Positions 54,085-62,300 of a stretch of 64,000 nucleotides of DNA are shown piece after piece; position 1 is the first letter of the stretch; each line of letters opens with the position of its first letter. The notes under the pieces are model-generated. The model ran no database searches, was not told the origin of the DNA, and worked only from the letters and a program-made list of their open reading frames with translations. Both the position numbers and the translations under genes were made by a program. The stretch spans positions 1 through 64,000 of the forward strand of contig JANQKZ010000001.1 in the NCBI GenBank assembly GCA_028280845.1. The letters run 5' to 3'. The stretch comes from Opitutales bacterium (GTDB lineage Bacteria; Verrucomicrobiota; Verrucomicrobiia; Opitutales; JABSRG01).

Positions 54085-54130
54085 GTATTTAAATTCACGA
54101 TCATCAACTCTTACTAAGGACTCTCACCAG

Positions 54131-56797
54131 ATGTGCAGGTTAAGACACAGAAAGCGGAAAACCGGAGTGGTCGCGGGGGCGTCACTCCTTGTAGCGCAAT
54201 GGGGCTTTGCGCAGGAAGCAAGCATCCAGGAACTGGATGAATTCACCGTATTCGGATCGCACCTACAAAATCAGCGGGCAATTGAAATTCGGCAGGACAA
54301 TCCTACGGTTCTGATCGATGCGGTGACCACGGATGAAATTGGTCGTTTGCCGGATTTCAATATCGGGGAGGCCGTGCAGCGGCTCCCTGGAATTGGGGTG
54401 CAGCAGGATCAGGCAGAAGTCCGTTTTGTCACGATACGCGCGCTCAATGCGGAGTACAACTATACCACTGTGGATGGAGTATCCATTGCGGTGCCGGACC
54501 GGAACGGGCGACGGGTGTTTATGGATGTGATGCCGGCGTCGATGGCCTACCGTGTTGAGGTGGCTAAAACCTTTGTCCCCGGCATGGAAGGGGGCGCCAT
54601 TGGGGGCATTATTGATATTCAGACGGCGGATGCCTTCGCCTTTGGCCGGGACACCTTTAAAGTGAATGCTGAGATTGGGAAATATACGAATGATGATGGG
54701 TATCGCTCAGTCAATCCGTCGGGAACGGCAGACCTGTTTTACTCGGGAACGTTTGGGGCGGATAACCAGTTTGGCGTTGTCTTGACAGGGAACTATTACA
54801 AGCGGGATAGTACGATACCTCAGACCGAGTATGGGTCATCGCGGGCCTTCTATGATGCGAACGGGGATCCTGTGGGGACTCCGGATGATCCTCCTTACCC
54901 GGGGACGGGGTGGGAGGTGCCGCGTGAGCGACGGGGATACTGGTACCACAATGATCGGACACGATTTGGCGGGAGCGCCAAGTTTCAGTATCGCCCGGCG
55001 GACATGGTAGAGTTCTGGGTCCGGGGGTTCTGGAACAAGGCCACGGATGATGAAGCCCGGCAAACGGATCTGTTGCGGCATTCGGGTGGGGGAGAGCTAT
55101 TGAACCAGACGGCAACCACCGGCACTTTAATTACGGCCAATAGTCTTCGGCAACAACACTACCTGGGCCAATTTGAATTTGAACGAAGTGTCTGGGCGGC
55201 CACCTTGGGAGGCGATTTTGACCTGGACGCGGGGAATCTGGCCCTGCGCGCAAATTATTCAGGATCTAAATTCAGTAACCCTGAAAACTGGGCCGAGTGG
55301 CGGATGCAGGGGGACAATGACGGAGATGGAGTCGATGATAACGCGTTCAGTTATGAGCGCATCGGAGACGATTACGCGTTCACCTTATTAGATCCTGAGG
55401 CTTATTATGACTTCACTCAGTATGAAGCTTACCGGAGGCAATTTGATGACCGGTCGCTGGACGAAGATCTGTTTGAGCTCAAAGCGGATTGGGATGGGCA
55501 GATGGGCAGTGGGGTCTGGTCTTATGGGGCAGGGCTATCCTGGCGAAGAGTGGATCGTACCTTTGATGAGGAGCGGGACCGCTATCGACCTACGGGAACG
55601 AACGACTATACCTTGGATGCCGCTGGAGTCTTGAATACTGAAGTAAACCTTCAGCCCCCCGGGTTTATCGGAAATCAATCCCTGGTAGTGATCGATCCCG
55701 ATCTGGCTACGTCGCAATGGGAGGCGCACTTTGGGGCAAACGCAGATCAATGGAGCTTGGATAGCATGGAACGGGATGATAACCGATTGGATTACACCTT
55801 GGAAGAATCGGTCAGTGCGGCTTACGCCTGGTTGGGCTATCAAGTGGATCGTACGAATTTAGTCTTCGGCCTCCGTTATGAGGATACGTCGGTTGATGGT
55901 CTGGGTCGCCGCAATGTCAGCGGGATTGGATGGACGGATACAGAGAATTCCGGGGGGTATTCGGATCTCCTTCCCTCCATCAGTTATAGTTACCGGGTCA
56001 ATCAGAACCATCTCTTGAGGGCGGCCGTATCCAAGAGTGTCGGTCGACCCGGTTACAACTTGATCGCACCGGTAGGAGAGAGTTTTAACCCGGATTCTCT
56101 GACCCTGTCCCGGTCAAACCCGGACCTGGAGCCGCGGCGGTCGACCAATGTCGATTTGGGTTGGGACTTTTACTTCGACAATGGGTTTGGCCTGGTTTCG
56201 GCAGGTTTGTTTTACAAGCAAGTTGAGGGGGAAATATTCCGAGCGGCCACCGAGATAACGATTGATGTGGATGGCGTTGCCACCGAGGTTACGGCCACTC
56301 AGCCGATCAATAACGGAGATGACACGAATATCTATGGCTTGGAGGTGCAGGCTATAAAAAACCTGGATGGTGTAGTCCCCGGTCTTGGTTTCAATGTAAA
56401 TGCGACTTTTCTGGAAACCGACTTCACCGTCCTGATGAACGATGGGTCCAAGGTGGAGCTGGAAACCATGATCGGTCAGCCGAAGCAATCGTATAATGTG
56501 TCCCTCTTTTATGATCGTGGACGGTGGTCGACCAAGTTGGCCTATCGTTATCAGAGCCTTTCTGCCAGCAGCCGGATACGCACGGATCAGGAATATCGGA
56601 ATCGTTATGATACCGAGCGGCAAAGCCTCGATTTCAAAGCGACCTATCGTATGAATGATCACTGGGCATTCAACTTCAATGCCTGGAACCTGACGGGGGA
56701 AGGCCGTGGCGAAGTCCTTGGCTTTGATCAGGAAATTCCCATTGTTTCAGCAGATTTCGGGTCAGCCTACTTTATCGGGTTTTCCTACAAGAACTAA
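54131..56797 (+). CDS. TonB-dependent receptor (Xanthomonas/Caulobacter type)
   Basis: 888 aa. N-terminal region RLRHRKRKTGVVAGASLLVA and QWGFAQEASIQ is a basic then hydrophobic signal, followed by a TonB-box-like QELDEFTVFG. The plug includes IGRLPDFNIGEAVQRLPGIGVQQDQAEVRFVTIRALNAEYNYTTVDG; the RAL in place of the usual RGL is a small deviation. The barrel ends with a terminal aromatic strand (FGSAYFIGFSYKN). Preceded by three ROK operator candidates and followed by a hairpin and a GDPD gene 51 bases later, paralleling the locus at 44618. Ligand unknown. Confidence 0.93.
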   Translation: MCRLRHRKRKTGVVAGASLLVAQWGFAQEASIQELDEFTVFGSHLQNQRAIEIRQDNPTVLIDAVTTDEIGRLPDFNIGEAVQRLPGIGVQQDQAEVRFVTIRALNAEYNYTTVDGVSIAVPDRNGRRVFMDVMPASMAYRVEVAKTFVPGMEGGAIGGIIDIQTADAFAFGRDTFKVNAEIGKYTNDDGYRSVNPSGTADLFYSGTFGADNQFGVVLTGNYYKRDSTIPQTEYGSSRAFYDANGDPVGTPDDPPYPGTGWEVPRERRGYWYHNDRTRFGGSAKFQYRPADMVEFWVRGFWNKATDDEARQTDLLRHSGGGELLNQTATTGTLITANSLRQQHYLGQFEFERSVWAATLGGDFDLDAGNLALRANYSGSKFSNPENWAEWRMQGDNDGDGVDDNAFSYERIGDDYAFTLLDPEAYYDFTQYEAYRRQFDDRSLDEDLFELKADWDGQMGSGVWSYGAGLSWRRVDRTFDEERDRYRPTGTNDYTLDAAGVLNTEVNLQPPGFIGNQSLVVIDPDLATSQWEAHFGANADQWSLDSMERDDNRLDYTLEESVSAAYAWLGYQVDRTNLVFGLRYEDTSVDGLGRRNVSGIGWTDTENSGGYSDLLPSISYSYRVNQNHLLRAAVSKSVGRPGYNLIAPVGESFNPDSLTLSRSNPDLEPRRSTNVDLGWDFYFDNGFGLVSAGLFYKQVEGEIFRAATEITIDVDGVATEVTATQPINNGDDTNIYGLEVQAIKNLDGVVPGLGFNVNATFLETDFTVLMNDGSKVELETMIGQPKQSYNVSLFYDRGRWSTKLAYRYQSLSASSRIRTDQEYRNRYDTERQSLDFKATYRMNDHWAFNFNAWNLTGEGRGEVLGFDQEIPIVSADFGSAYFIGFSYKN

Positions 56798-56817
56798 CAG
56801 ACATTTTTTCTTAGTAT

Positions 56818-56845
56818 CCCCCGGGGAACTCCCCGGGGGCCTTTT
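56818..56845 (+). terminator. Hairpin terminator or attenuator between TonB receptor and GDPD
   Basis: CCCCCGGGGA (56818-56827) and TCCCCGGGGG (56830-56839) form a perfect 10-bp GC-rich stem with a very short loop, followed by CCTTTT. It ends three bases before the next start codon, so it could lower GDPD expression relative to the receptor instead of separating transcripts completely. Confidence 0.8.
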
Positions 56846-56848
56846 CCT

Positions 56849-57775
56849 ATGAAATTGCATCAACAGACCTCACTCCTGTTCCGGGTGTTGACCCTACTGT
56901 CATGCATCATGCCCCTCGGGCACGGGGGGATGGCGGCAGGCGAATGCCAAACCCGGGTAGAGCATATCCGCAGCATCATCGAATCCGGGGACAGTCCTGG
57001 GATACTGGTGGCGGCCCATCGGGGGCATCACCAGCACTGGCCCGAAAATTCCATACCCTCTATTCAATCAGCGGTAGAGGTGGGGGCCCATATTGTTGAG
57101 CTCGATATTCGGGTGTCACAGGATGGAGTGCCGGTTCTCATGCATGATGAGACCCTGGACCGGACGACCAATGGAACGGGCCCGGTCGTCGAGCATACTT
57201 ACCAGGCCCTCCAACAGCTGCGGTTAACAGATAATTCGGGTGAGTTAACCGATTGTCACATTCCTACGTTCAGAGAGGCCCTGGAGGCAGCCCGGGGAAA
57301 GATCCTGGTCAACGGAGATCTTAAGGCTACCGATTTAGATCCCATCCTTAACGTAATACTCGACTTGGAGATGAGCCGCGAGGTTATGTTTTATCATTCC
57401 AATCCGGAAGTCCTGGACAGCATTCTCCAAAAAAACCCAGAGGTCATGGTTATGACGATTGCCCGGGGTACGGAGGAGGTGGACCGCTTGCTAACCCATC
57501 GAAACGAAAGGATGCTTCATTTACGTGAGTCCTATAATTCGCTTCAGATCGCCGCGCAGCTCGACCAGCATCAAACCCTGGGTTGGACGAATGCATTGGG
57601 TGAGCCCGATCGCAGGGTGGTTTTGTATGGTCCGGAAATTGGATTTGGGCCGGTAGTGCAAAATCAACCGGATATTATTCAGACCGATTATCCCGAAGCG
57701 CTGGTGCAATATCTTCGACTGCTCAGGTTGCCGGAAACCTCTGATCCATTAGCCACCTCAGCCCAACCCCAATAG
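56849..57775 (+). CDS. Secreted glycerophosphodiester phosphodiesterase-family protein
   Basis: 308 aa with signal peptide (SLLFRVLTLLSCIMPLGHGGMAAG). GDPD motifs: VAAHRGHHQHWPENSIPSIQSA, HIVELDIRVSQDGVPVLMHDETLDRTTNG and IPTFREALEAARGKILVNGDLK, and the late IIQTDYPEALVQYL. Related to the protein at 47262 but not a recent duplicate: the HRGDWRNAPE/HRGHHQHWPE difference and shared barrel layout show ordinary divergence. Exported. Directly behind the TonB receptor, separated by the hairpin. Substrate probably a glycerophosphodiester or similar compound. Confidence 0.92.
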   Translation: MKLHQQTSLLFRVLTLLSCIMPLGHGGMAAGECQTRVEHIRSIIESGDSPGILVAAHRGHHQHWPENSIPSIQSAVEVGAHIVELDIRVSQDGVPVLMHDETLDRTTNGTGPVVEHTYQALQQLRLTDNSGELTDCHIPTFREALEAARGKILVNGDLKATDLDPILNVILDLEMSREVMFYHSNPEVLDSILQKNPEVMVMTIARGTEEVDRLLTHRNERMLHLRESYNSLQIAAQLDQHQTLGWTNALGEPDRRVVLYGPEIGFGPVVQNQPDIIQTDYPEALVQYLRLLRLPETSDPLATSAQPQ

Positions 57776-58048
57776 CCAGGGAAAAAGCCACTATGGATCA
57801 AGGGTCACGTATCGCTGGATCCAGAGATCATCCTCAAGCTGCTATTTGTACTGTTTGGGGGAAACATTAGTAGTGAACGCGAACTGTTGCGGATCGTAGG
57901 CGAACACCTGGATTATTTGTGGGTTTTGCATTACGGGTTGAATGCTCCGATAGTGGAGCACAGGGGGTTCAGCGAAGCTCGGATTCGTTGGGGCCGGGAT
58001 GTTTTTGAGCAGCATTTTATCTGCACGGCGCAACAAGTGCGTGAATGA
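57776..58048 (+). pseudogene. IS1182-type transposase remnant (N-terminal DUF772 part)
   Basis: In the same frame as, and directly after, the GDPD stop codon an open stretch without a usable start codon reads LWIKGHVSLDPEIILKLL, then FGGNISSERELLRIVGEHL, LNAPIVEHRGFSEARIRWG and RDVFEQHFICTARQVRE before a stop at 58048. This follows the N-terminal domain of IS1182-type transposases (SLDPE..LKLL, R-S-ER-L, a D/E-H-x-x-FS-x-x-R block, then DVF). The catalytic DDE part is not found. It is therefore a broken insertion-sequence fragment. Confidence 0.65.
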
Positions 58049-58222
58049 GGGCCGCCGGTATCAATCCCCTGACCGCACTGAGGGAAGAATAAATACGATT
58101 CTCATCGCCGCGGGTCGTGAAGCACTCTAATCTTAGAAACGTAACCTTTCGATGTCCGCTTTAGTGCACAGGTCATTGAGAAAACCGCATATCTCAGCCA
58201 AGAGAAGCTACGTACCCTGATC
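58049..58222. other. Gap before GH29 gene
   Basis: No recognisable gene. No terminal inverted repeats for the upstream transposase fragment could be identified here. Confidence 0.4.
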
Positions 58223-59944
58223 ATGAAAAAACACCCTAGCTCCCGATCAAGACTGGTCACGAGGACTCCCTATACCCTTGGAATCATGCTCGCTATGTTC
58301 CAAGCTGTTGTGCTTGAGGCCTATGCGGTAGATAAAAATGAGGCCCCTCGCCGACCCGATGACTTTCAGCCTTTTGTCTATAAATACAGCACAGAAGAAC
58401 TGACCCGGTATACCGAGGATCACATGGAACGGGCCGAGGCGTCCCTGGCTGAAATGGAGGAAGTGATCCACCGCGGCCCCTATAAGCCGACTTTCACGTC
58501 GCTTTCACATCATGAAACGCCGAAATGGTTCCAGGATGCCAAGTTCGGTATCGCCTTGAACTACGGCATTTACAGCGTGGTTGGCTATGGCCCCAGAGGC
58601 TATGGCGGCAATTATTACACCGATGTCTATCTGGATACCATTTACCGGGGCGAAACCAAGGGAGACTACTTCCTGGAGCACTGGGGTGAAGATGTAGAAA
58701 AAGATGATTTTATTCAGTACTTCACCGCCAATGAACTCGATGCGGACCAATACATCCGCTTCTTCAAAGAATGCGGAGCAAAGTATTTTGTTCAGTTTAA
58801 CATGCACCGGTCCACGGGAATGCTCCTCTGGGATAGCAGCTTCACGTTCCGCGACTCCGTGGATATGCCTCCCCATCGAGACTTGACCGGTGAATTGGTT
58901 GCCGCGTGCAGAAAGCACGGGCTTCCCTACGGATTTTACCTGAATCTGGAAGATTCGGAATACCCATTACTTGGAAACGACGGCGAGATTTTGCTGCGGG
59001 AATGGACCTTTCTTGATGAAAACCAGAAAGCCGTGGAGGGGTCATTTGAAACCACGCATCCATTCAATCCCACCGCTCACGCGAGGCGTATGCAGGGGAA
59101 AATCCCGGTCTATGACTACGTGGACGATTACTTACTGCCCGCATCGAAAGAGTTTATCGACAAGTATGAGCCGGACTACGTGTTCTTCGATGGCGGATGG
59201 AGGCGCCCTTCCTGGTATTATCGATCCCATGAAATCGTGGCCTATTATTACAATAAATTCGAAGGCAAAAAAGACGTCATGATTAACGCCCGTATGGGTA
59301 AAGATGTGTATGGGATTCTTGGCGATGTGGTGACCAGCGAAGGAGGGCAAATGGATAACCATGGAGACCTGGGAGTGTGGGAAGAGGTACGGCCTATCGC
59401 GAATAACTTCGCCTACGATTGGCGGGATCACGACAGCAATATGATTTCTTCAAAGGACTTGTTACACATGTTCATCCGAGTCGTGGCCCAAGGGGGTAAT
59501 TTACTCCTGATCGTCGCTCCAGATGGTGACGGTGTCATACCGGACAACCAGAAATCGCGATTGAAAGCTATGGGCGAATGGCTCGAAACCAATGGGGAAG
59601 CTATTTATGAAACGCGGCAGACCGTACATGGTTATGATGAAACCATCTTTGGAAAAAATGTTTTCTACACGCAAAGCACGGATGGCAGATACACTTACGC
59701 GATCAGCCTGAAGCGTCCAAAAAAGGAAATTTTACTTTCAAAGGTAAGAGCCAGACAAGGGACTCAGATAAAACTACTTGGCTTTGATCAACCTCTGTCC
59801 TGGACCAACTTTCCATGGGGCTTAACCATTCGCATTCCCAAAGCAATTGAAGAGGATCCAGATTTCAAAAATGAACTGGCCTGGGCCTTCAAATTCGAAG
59901 GCATGCATGCCACCGGCCAGGATCCCGCGATTCAAGCGGAGTAG
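58223..59944 (+). CDS. GH29 alpha-L-fucosidase-type glycoside hydrolase
   Basis: 573 aa with an N-terminal signal segment (YTLGIMLAMFQAVVLEAYAV). GH29 features: HHETPKWFQDAKFGIALNYGIYSVVGYGPRGYGG, YIRFFKECGAKYFVQFNMH, and the nucleophile strand PDYVFFDGGW (Asp), followed by INARMGKDVYGILGDVVTSEGG and the C-terminal beta-sandwich. Residues DSSFTFRDSVDMPPHRDLTGELVAACRKHGLPYGFY match the barrel strands. It cleaves alpha-L-fucosyl bonds in fucose-containing glycans; FGIALNYGIY is a variant of the more usual FGIFxHWG, so it may be a subfamily with different specificity. It begins a row with DUF1080 and Gfo/Idh/MocA genes. Confidence 0.9.
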   Translation: MKKHPSSRSRLVTRTPYTLGIMLAMFQAVVLEAYAVDKNEAPRRPDDFQPFVYKYSTEELTRYTEDHMERAEASLAEMEEVIHRGPYKPTFTSLSHHETPKWFQDAKFGIALNYGIYSVVGYGPRGYGGNYYTDVYLDTIYRGETKGDYFLEHWGEDVEKDDFIQYFTANELDADQYIRFFKECGAKYFVQFNMHRSTGMLLWDSSFTFRDSVDMPPHRDLTGELVAACRKHGLPYGFYLNLEDSEYPLLGNDGEILLREWTFLDENQKAVEGSFETTHPFNPTAHARRMQGKIPVYDYVDDYLLPASKEFIDKYEPDYVFFDGGWRRPSWYYRSHEIVAYYYNKFEGKKDVMINARMGKDVYGILGDVVTSEGGQMDNHGDLGVWEEVRPIANNFAYDWRDHDSNMISSKDLLHMFIRVVAQGGNLLLIVAPDGDGVIPDNQKSRLKAMGEWLETNGEAIYETRQTVHGYDETIFGKNVFYTQSTDGRYTYAISLKRPKKEILLSKVRARQGTQIKLLGFDQPLSWTNFPWGLTIRIPKAIEEDPDFKNELAWAFKFEGMHATGQDPAIQAE

Positions 59945-60059
59945 TTCCACTTCCCCAAATGATGTAAAACAGCTGAAGGACATGCGCGGTCACATTGCTG
60001 TCTAACACAATACATGCAGAAGGCTCTCCTTGGACGATCTTTTACAACAACGGAATGAT

Positions 60060-60863
60060 ATGACCCTCTTTGTGTCCTTTTCTCTCTTGGTAATTGTCGG
60101 TTTACTCCCCCTGTCGGCCGCGGAGTTGATCAAAAATGAGCAAGGTGTAGTCGGTTATTCAGATACGGAAGTCCTGCCCTGGGCGGATTATCGCAAGCAC
60201 GACTCAGAGCGTCCACTGCCACCTCATGTCGAGTCCAAGCCGGTTTTTCTACCTCCGCCTGCGGATGCCGTCGTCCTCTTTGATGGGAGCGACTTGGAGG
60301 CCTGGCAGCCAAACGAGTGGCATCTGCGGGATGGCATCATCGTGACGGGAGAGGGGGACCTGGTGAGCAAAGCACTGTTTGGGGATTGCCAGATACACCT
60401 GGAGTTCAAAACCCCGGTGGAAACATCACCTGTACTGGGCAATCGTGGCAATAGTGGTGTACGCCCCATGCTGTTTTATGAAATACAGGTCTTTGATTCC
60501 CACCCATCCCATCCTGTTCAGCTCTATCCGGATGGACAGTGCGCCGCAATCTACGGCGAGACGCCACCGCTGTTTAATGCCTGCCGGGCACCCGGCGAGT
60601 GGCAGTCCTATGATATCTTCTTTCGTGCCCCGCGATTTCATGGGGATACCCTGGTGGAACCGGCGCGGGTTACGGTAGTGCATAACGGGATTTTCGTCCA
60701 TATCGACCAGGTCATCCATGGTCGCGTCGCTTATCGCGACATTGTCGGCTACCGGCCCCATGCGGATGCCCTGCCCCTCAAGCTCGAGGGCCACAAGGGT
60801 CGTGTGAGCTATCGCAATATATGGGTGCGCCCCCTTAACTCATCACCCTTATCCGACCAATGA
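60060..60863 (+). CDS. DUF1080 (3-keto-disaccharide hydrolase) domain protein
   Basis: 267 aa from the ATG at 60060, which starts a good signal peptide (MTLFVSFSLLVIVGLLPLSA); the longer ORF starts with TTG. Core DUF1080 signatures: ADAVVLFDGSDLEAWQPNEW, GDCQIHLEFKTP, GNRGNSGVRPMLFYEIQVFDS, ARVTVVHNGIFVHIDQ and VSYRNIWVRPL. Members characterised so far hydrolyse 3-keto-glycosides. The Gfo/Idh/MocA gene overlaps its stop codon in an ATGA junction, the expected oxidising partner. Exported. The GH29 gene lies 115 bases upstream on the same strand. Confidence 0.9.
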   Translation: MTLFVSFSLLVIVGLLPLSAAELIKNEQGVVGYSDTEVLPWADYRKHDSERPLPPHVESKPVFLPPPADAVVLFDGSDLEAWQPNEWHLRDGIIVTGEGDLVSKALFGDCQIHLEFKTPVETSPVLGNRGNSGVRPMLFYEIQVFDSHPSHPVQLYPDGQCAAIYGETPPLFNACRAPGEWQSYDIFFRAPRFHGDTLVEPARVTVVHNGIFVHIDQVIHGRVAYRDIVGYRPHADALPLKLEGHKGRVSYRNIWVRPLNSSPLSDQ

Positions 60864-62179
60864 AGACACCCCAGAATCCCACTACACCAAACCGCCGGCA
60901 TTTCATGAAGTCGATGCTGGCTGCCGGCATGGCGCCGATGTTCATTCCCGCCAAAGTATTGGGGGAACAGGCCCCCTCCAAGATCCTGACACTGGGCTTC
61001 ATCGGTACCGGCGGACACGGGACCAATTACAATCTGCGGAACTTTCTGCAGCAGTCCGACTGTCGGGCCCTGTCCGTCTGCGATGTCTTCAAGTATAAAC
61101 GCGAAGCTGCTGCCACCGTCGTCAACGAGCACTACGGCAACCAGGACTGTCGATTGGAAGAGGACTTCCGGGCGGTGATCGAAGACCCTTCACTCGATGG
61201 GGTAGTGATCTCCACCCCGGACCACTGGCACGTGCCCATGTCGGTGATGGGGCTGGATGCGGGGAAGCATGTCTTCAGCGAAAAGCCCACCTTGTGTATT
61301 GCCGAAGGGCGCGAATTGATCGATGCGGCGGACCGTTCCGGAAAAGTCTTCCAGACCGGTTTGGAGGATCGCTCACTGATCCATTACCACCGCATCATTG
61401 AGCTGCTGCGCAATGGGCTTATCGGGGATTTGTATCACGTAGAAGTGGTCATGCCACAAGGGCAAATCCATCCGGCAGAGCCAGGCATTCCCGTGCCGGA
61501 TGGTCTGAACTGGGAACTTTGGCTGGGGCCGGCCCCCTATCATGAATATACCAGGACGCGGACCGGTGGCATGCACTGGCGCTATATACGCGACTACGCA
61601 ACCGGTATCCTGATCGACTGGGGGACGCATCTGGTCGACACCGCACAATTGGCGGCAAATGATCCGCACGAATGCGCCACCGAAGTCAAGGCCTGGGGTC
61701 AGCCGGTACCGCCCAACTCACAATCGGATATTCCGGCCATCTATGAAGCTCACTACCGGTACTCCAACGGGGTGACGATGCACGTACACAACTCCTTCGA
61801 TGCCGAGTGGCTAGGGGAGAAATCGGACATCACCCTGCAGGGATCGAAAGGATGGGTCGCGGTTAAGGGCTGGCGGGGGCAACTCCAGGCCAGCGATCCT
61901 AAGATTCTTCGCACCCGTTTTGCTGAGGGAGAGTCCCGCTTCTGGCCGCGTCCGGTCGGGGAGCACCGCGACTTCCTGGATTGTATCCGCAATGGTCAAC
62001 CGACCACATACACCGCCGAGACTTTGCACAAGCTGTGCATCACCCTGCACATGGGCCTGATCTCCATGGACCTGGGCCGCACACTTAAATTTGATCCGCA
62101 GAGCGAACGCTTCCTTGATGATGAGCAGGCCAACCAACGCCTGCATCGCACTTCGCGCACGGACTGGATGCGGGCCTGA
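60860..62179 (+). CDS. Gfo/Idh/MocA-family oxidoreductase with Tat-like signal
   Basis: 439 aa. The start NRRHFMKSMLAAGMAPMFIP is a twin-arginine-type signal. The Rossmann region follows: LTLGFIGTGGHGTNYNLRNFL, LDGVVISTPDHWHVPMSV and GKHVFSEKPTLCI (the EKP motif). The C-terminal domain has LWLGPAPYHEYTRTRTGGMHWRYIRDYATGILIDWGTHLVDT, typical of the Planctomycetota/Verrucomicrobiota branch. Probably oxidises the C3 hydroxyl of a glycoside using a bound nicotinamide cofactor, preparing it for the DUF1080 hydrolase encoded just upstream (overlap of four bases). Substrate unknown; neighbouring GH29 points to a fucose-containing glycan. Confidence 0.92.
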   Translation: MKTPQNPTTPNRRHFMKSMLAAGMAPMFIPAKVLGEQAPSKILTLGFIGTGGHGTNYNLRNFLQQSDCRALSVCDVFKYKREAAATVVNEHYGNQDCRLEEDFRAVIEDPSLDGVVISTPDHWHVPMSVMGLDAGKHVFSEKPTLCIAEGRELIDAADRSGKVFQTGLEDRSLIHYHRIIELLRNGLIGDLYHVEVVMPQGQIHPAEPGIPVPDGLNWELWLGPAPYHEYTRTRTGGMHWRYIRDYATGILIDWGTHLVDTAQLAANDPHECATEVKAWGQPVPPNSQSDIPAIYEAHYRYSNGVTMHVHNSFDAEWLGEKSDITLQGSKGWVAVKGWRGQLQASDPKILRTRFAEGESRFWPRPVGEHRDFLDCIRNGQPTTYTAETLHKLCITLHMGLISMDLGRTLKFDPQSERFLDDEQANQRLHRTSRTDWMRA

Positions 62180-62300
62180 TGAGATAAGGGAAACTCGATT
62201 TCCGGGGTGTCAGCCCGGCGGGGAAGAAGGAACGGAAGGGTCAAACATAGATTTTGATTTTTTGACCGCATTCCCTCTGGCTCCTTCTCTGTTTTTTCCC
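62180..62300. other. Convergent intergenic region with weak hairpin
   Basis: GGTCAAA (62239-62245) can pair with TTTGACC (62261-62267), and a T6 run lies at 62292-62297. Could act as a bidirectional terminator, but the stem is short. Confidence 0.35.

Noticed and set aside
57842-58036. 64-residue minus-strand ORF
   Set aside because: It is antisense to the transposase-like reading, which has clearly better protein character.
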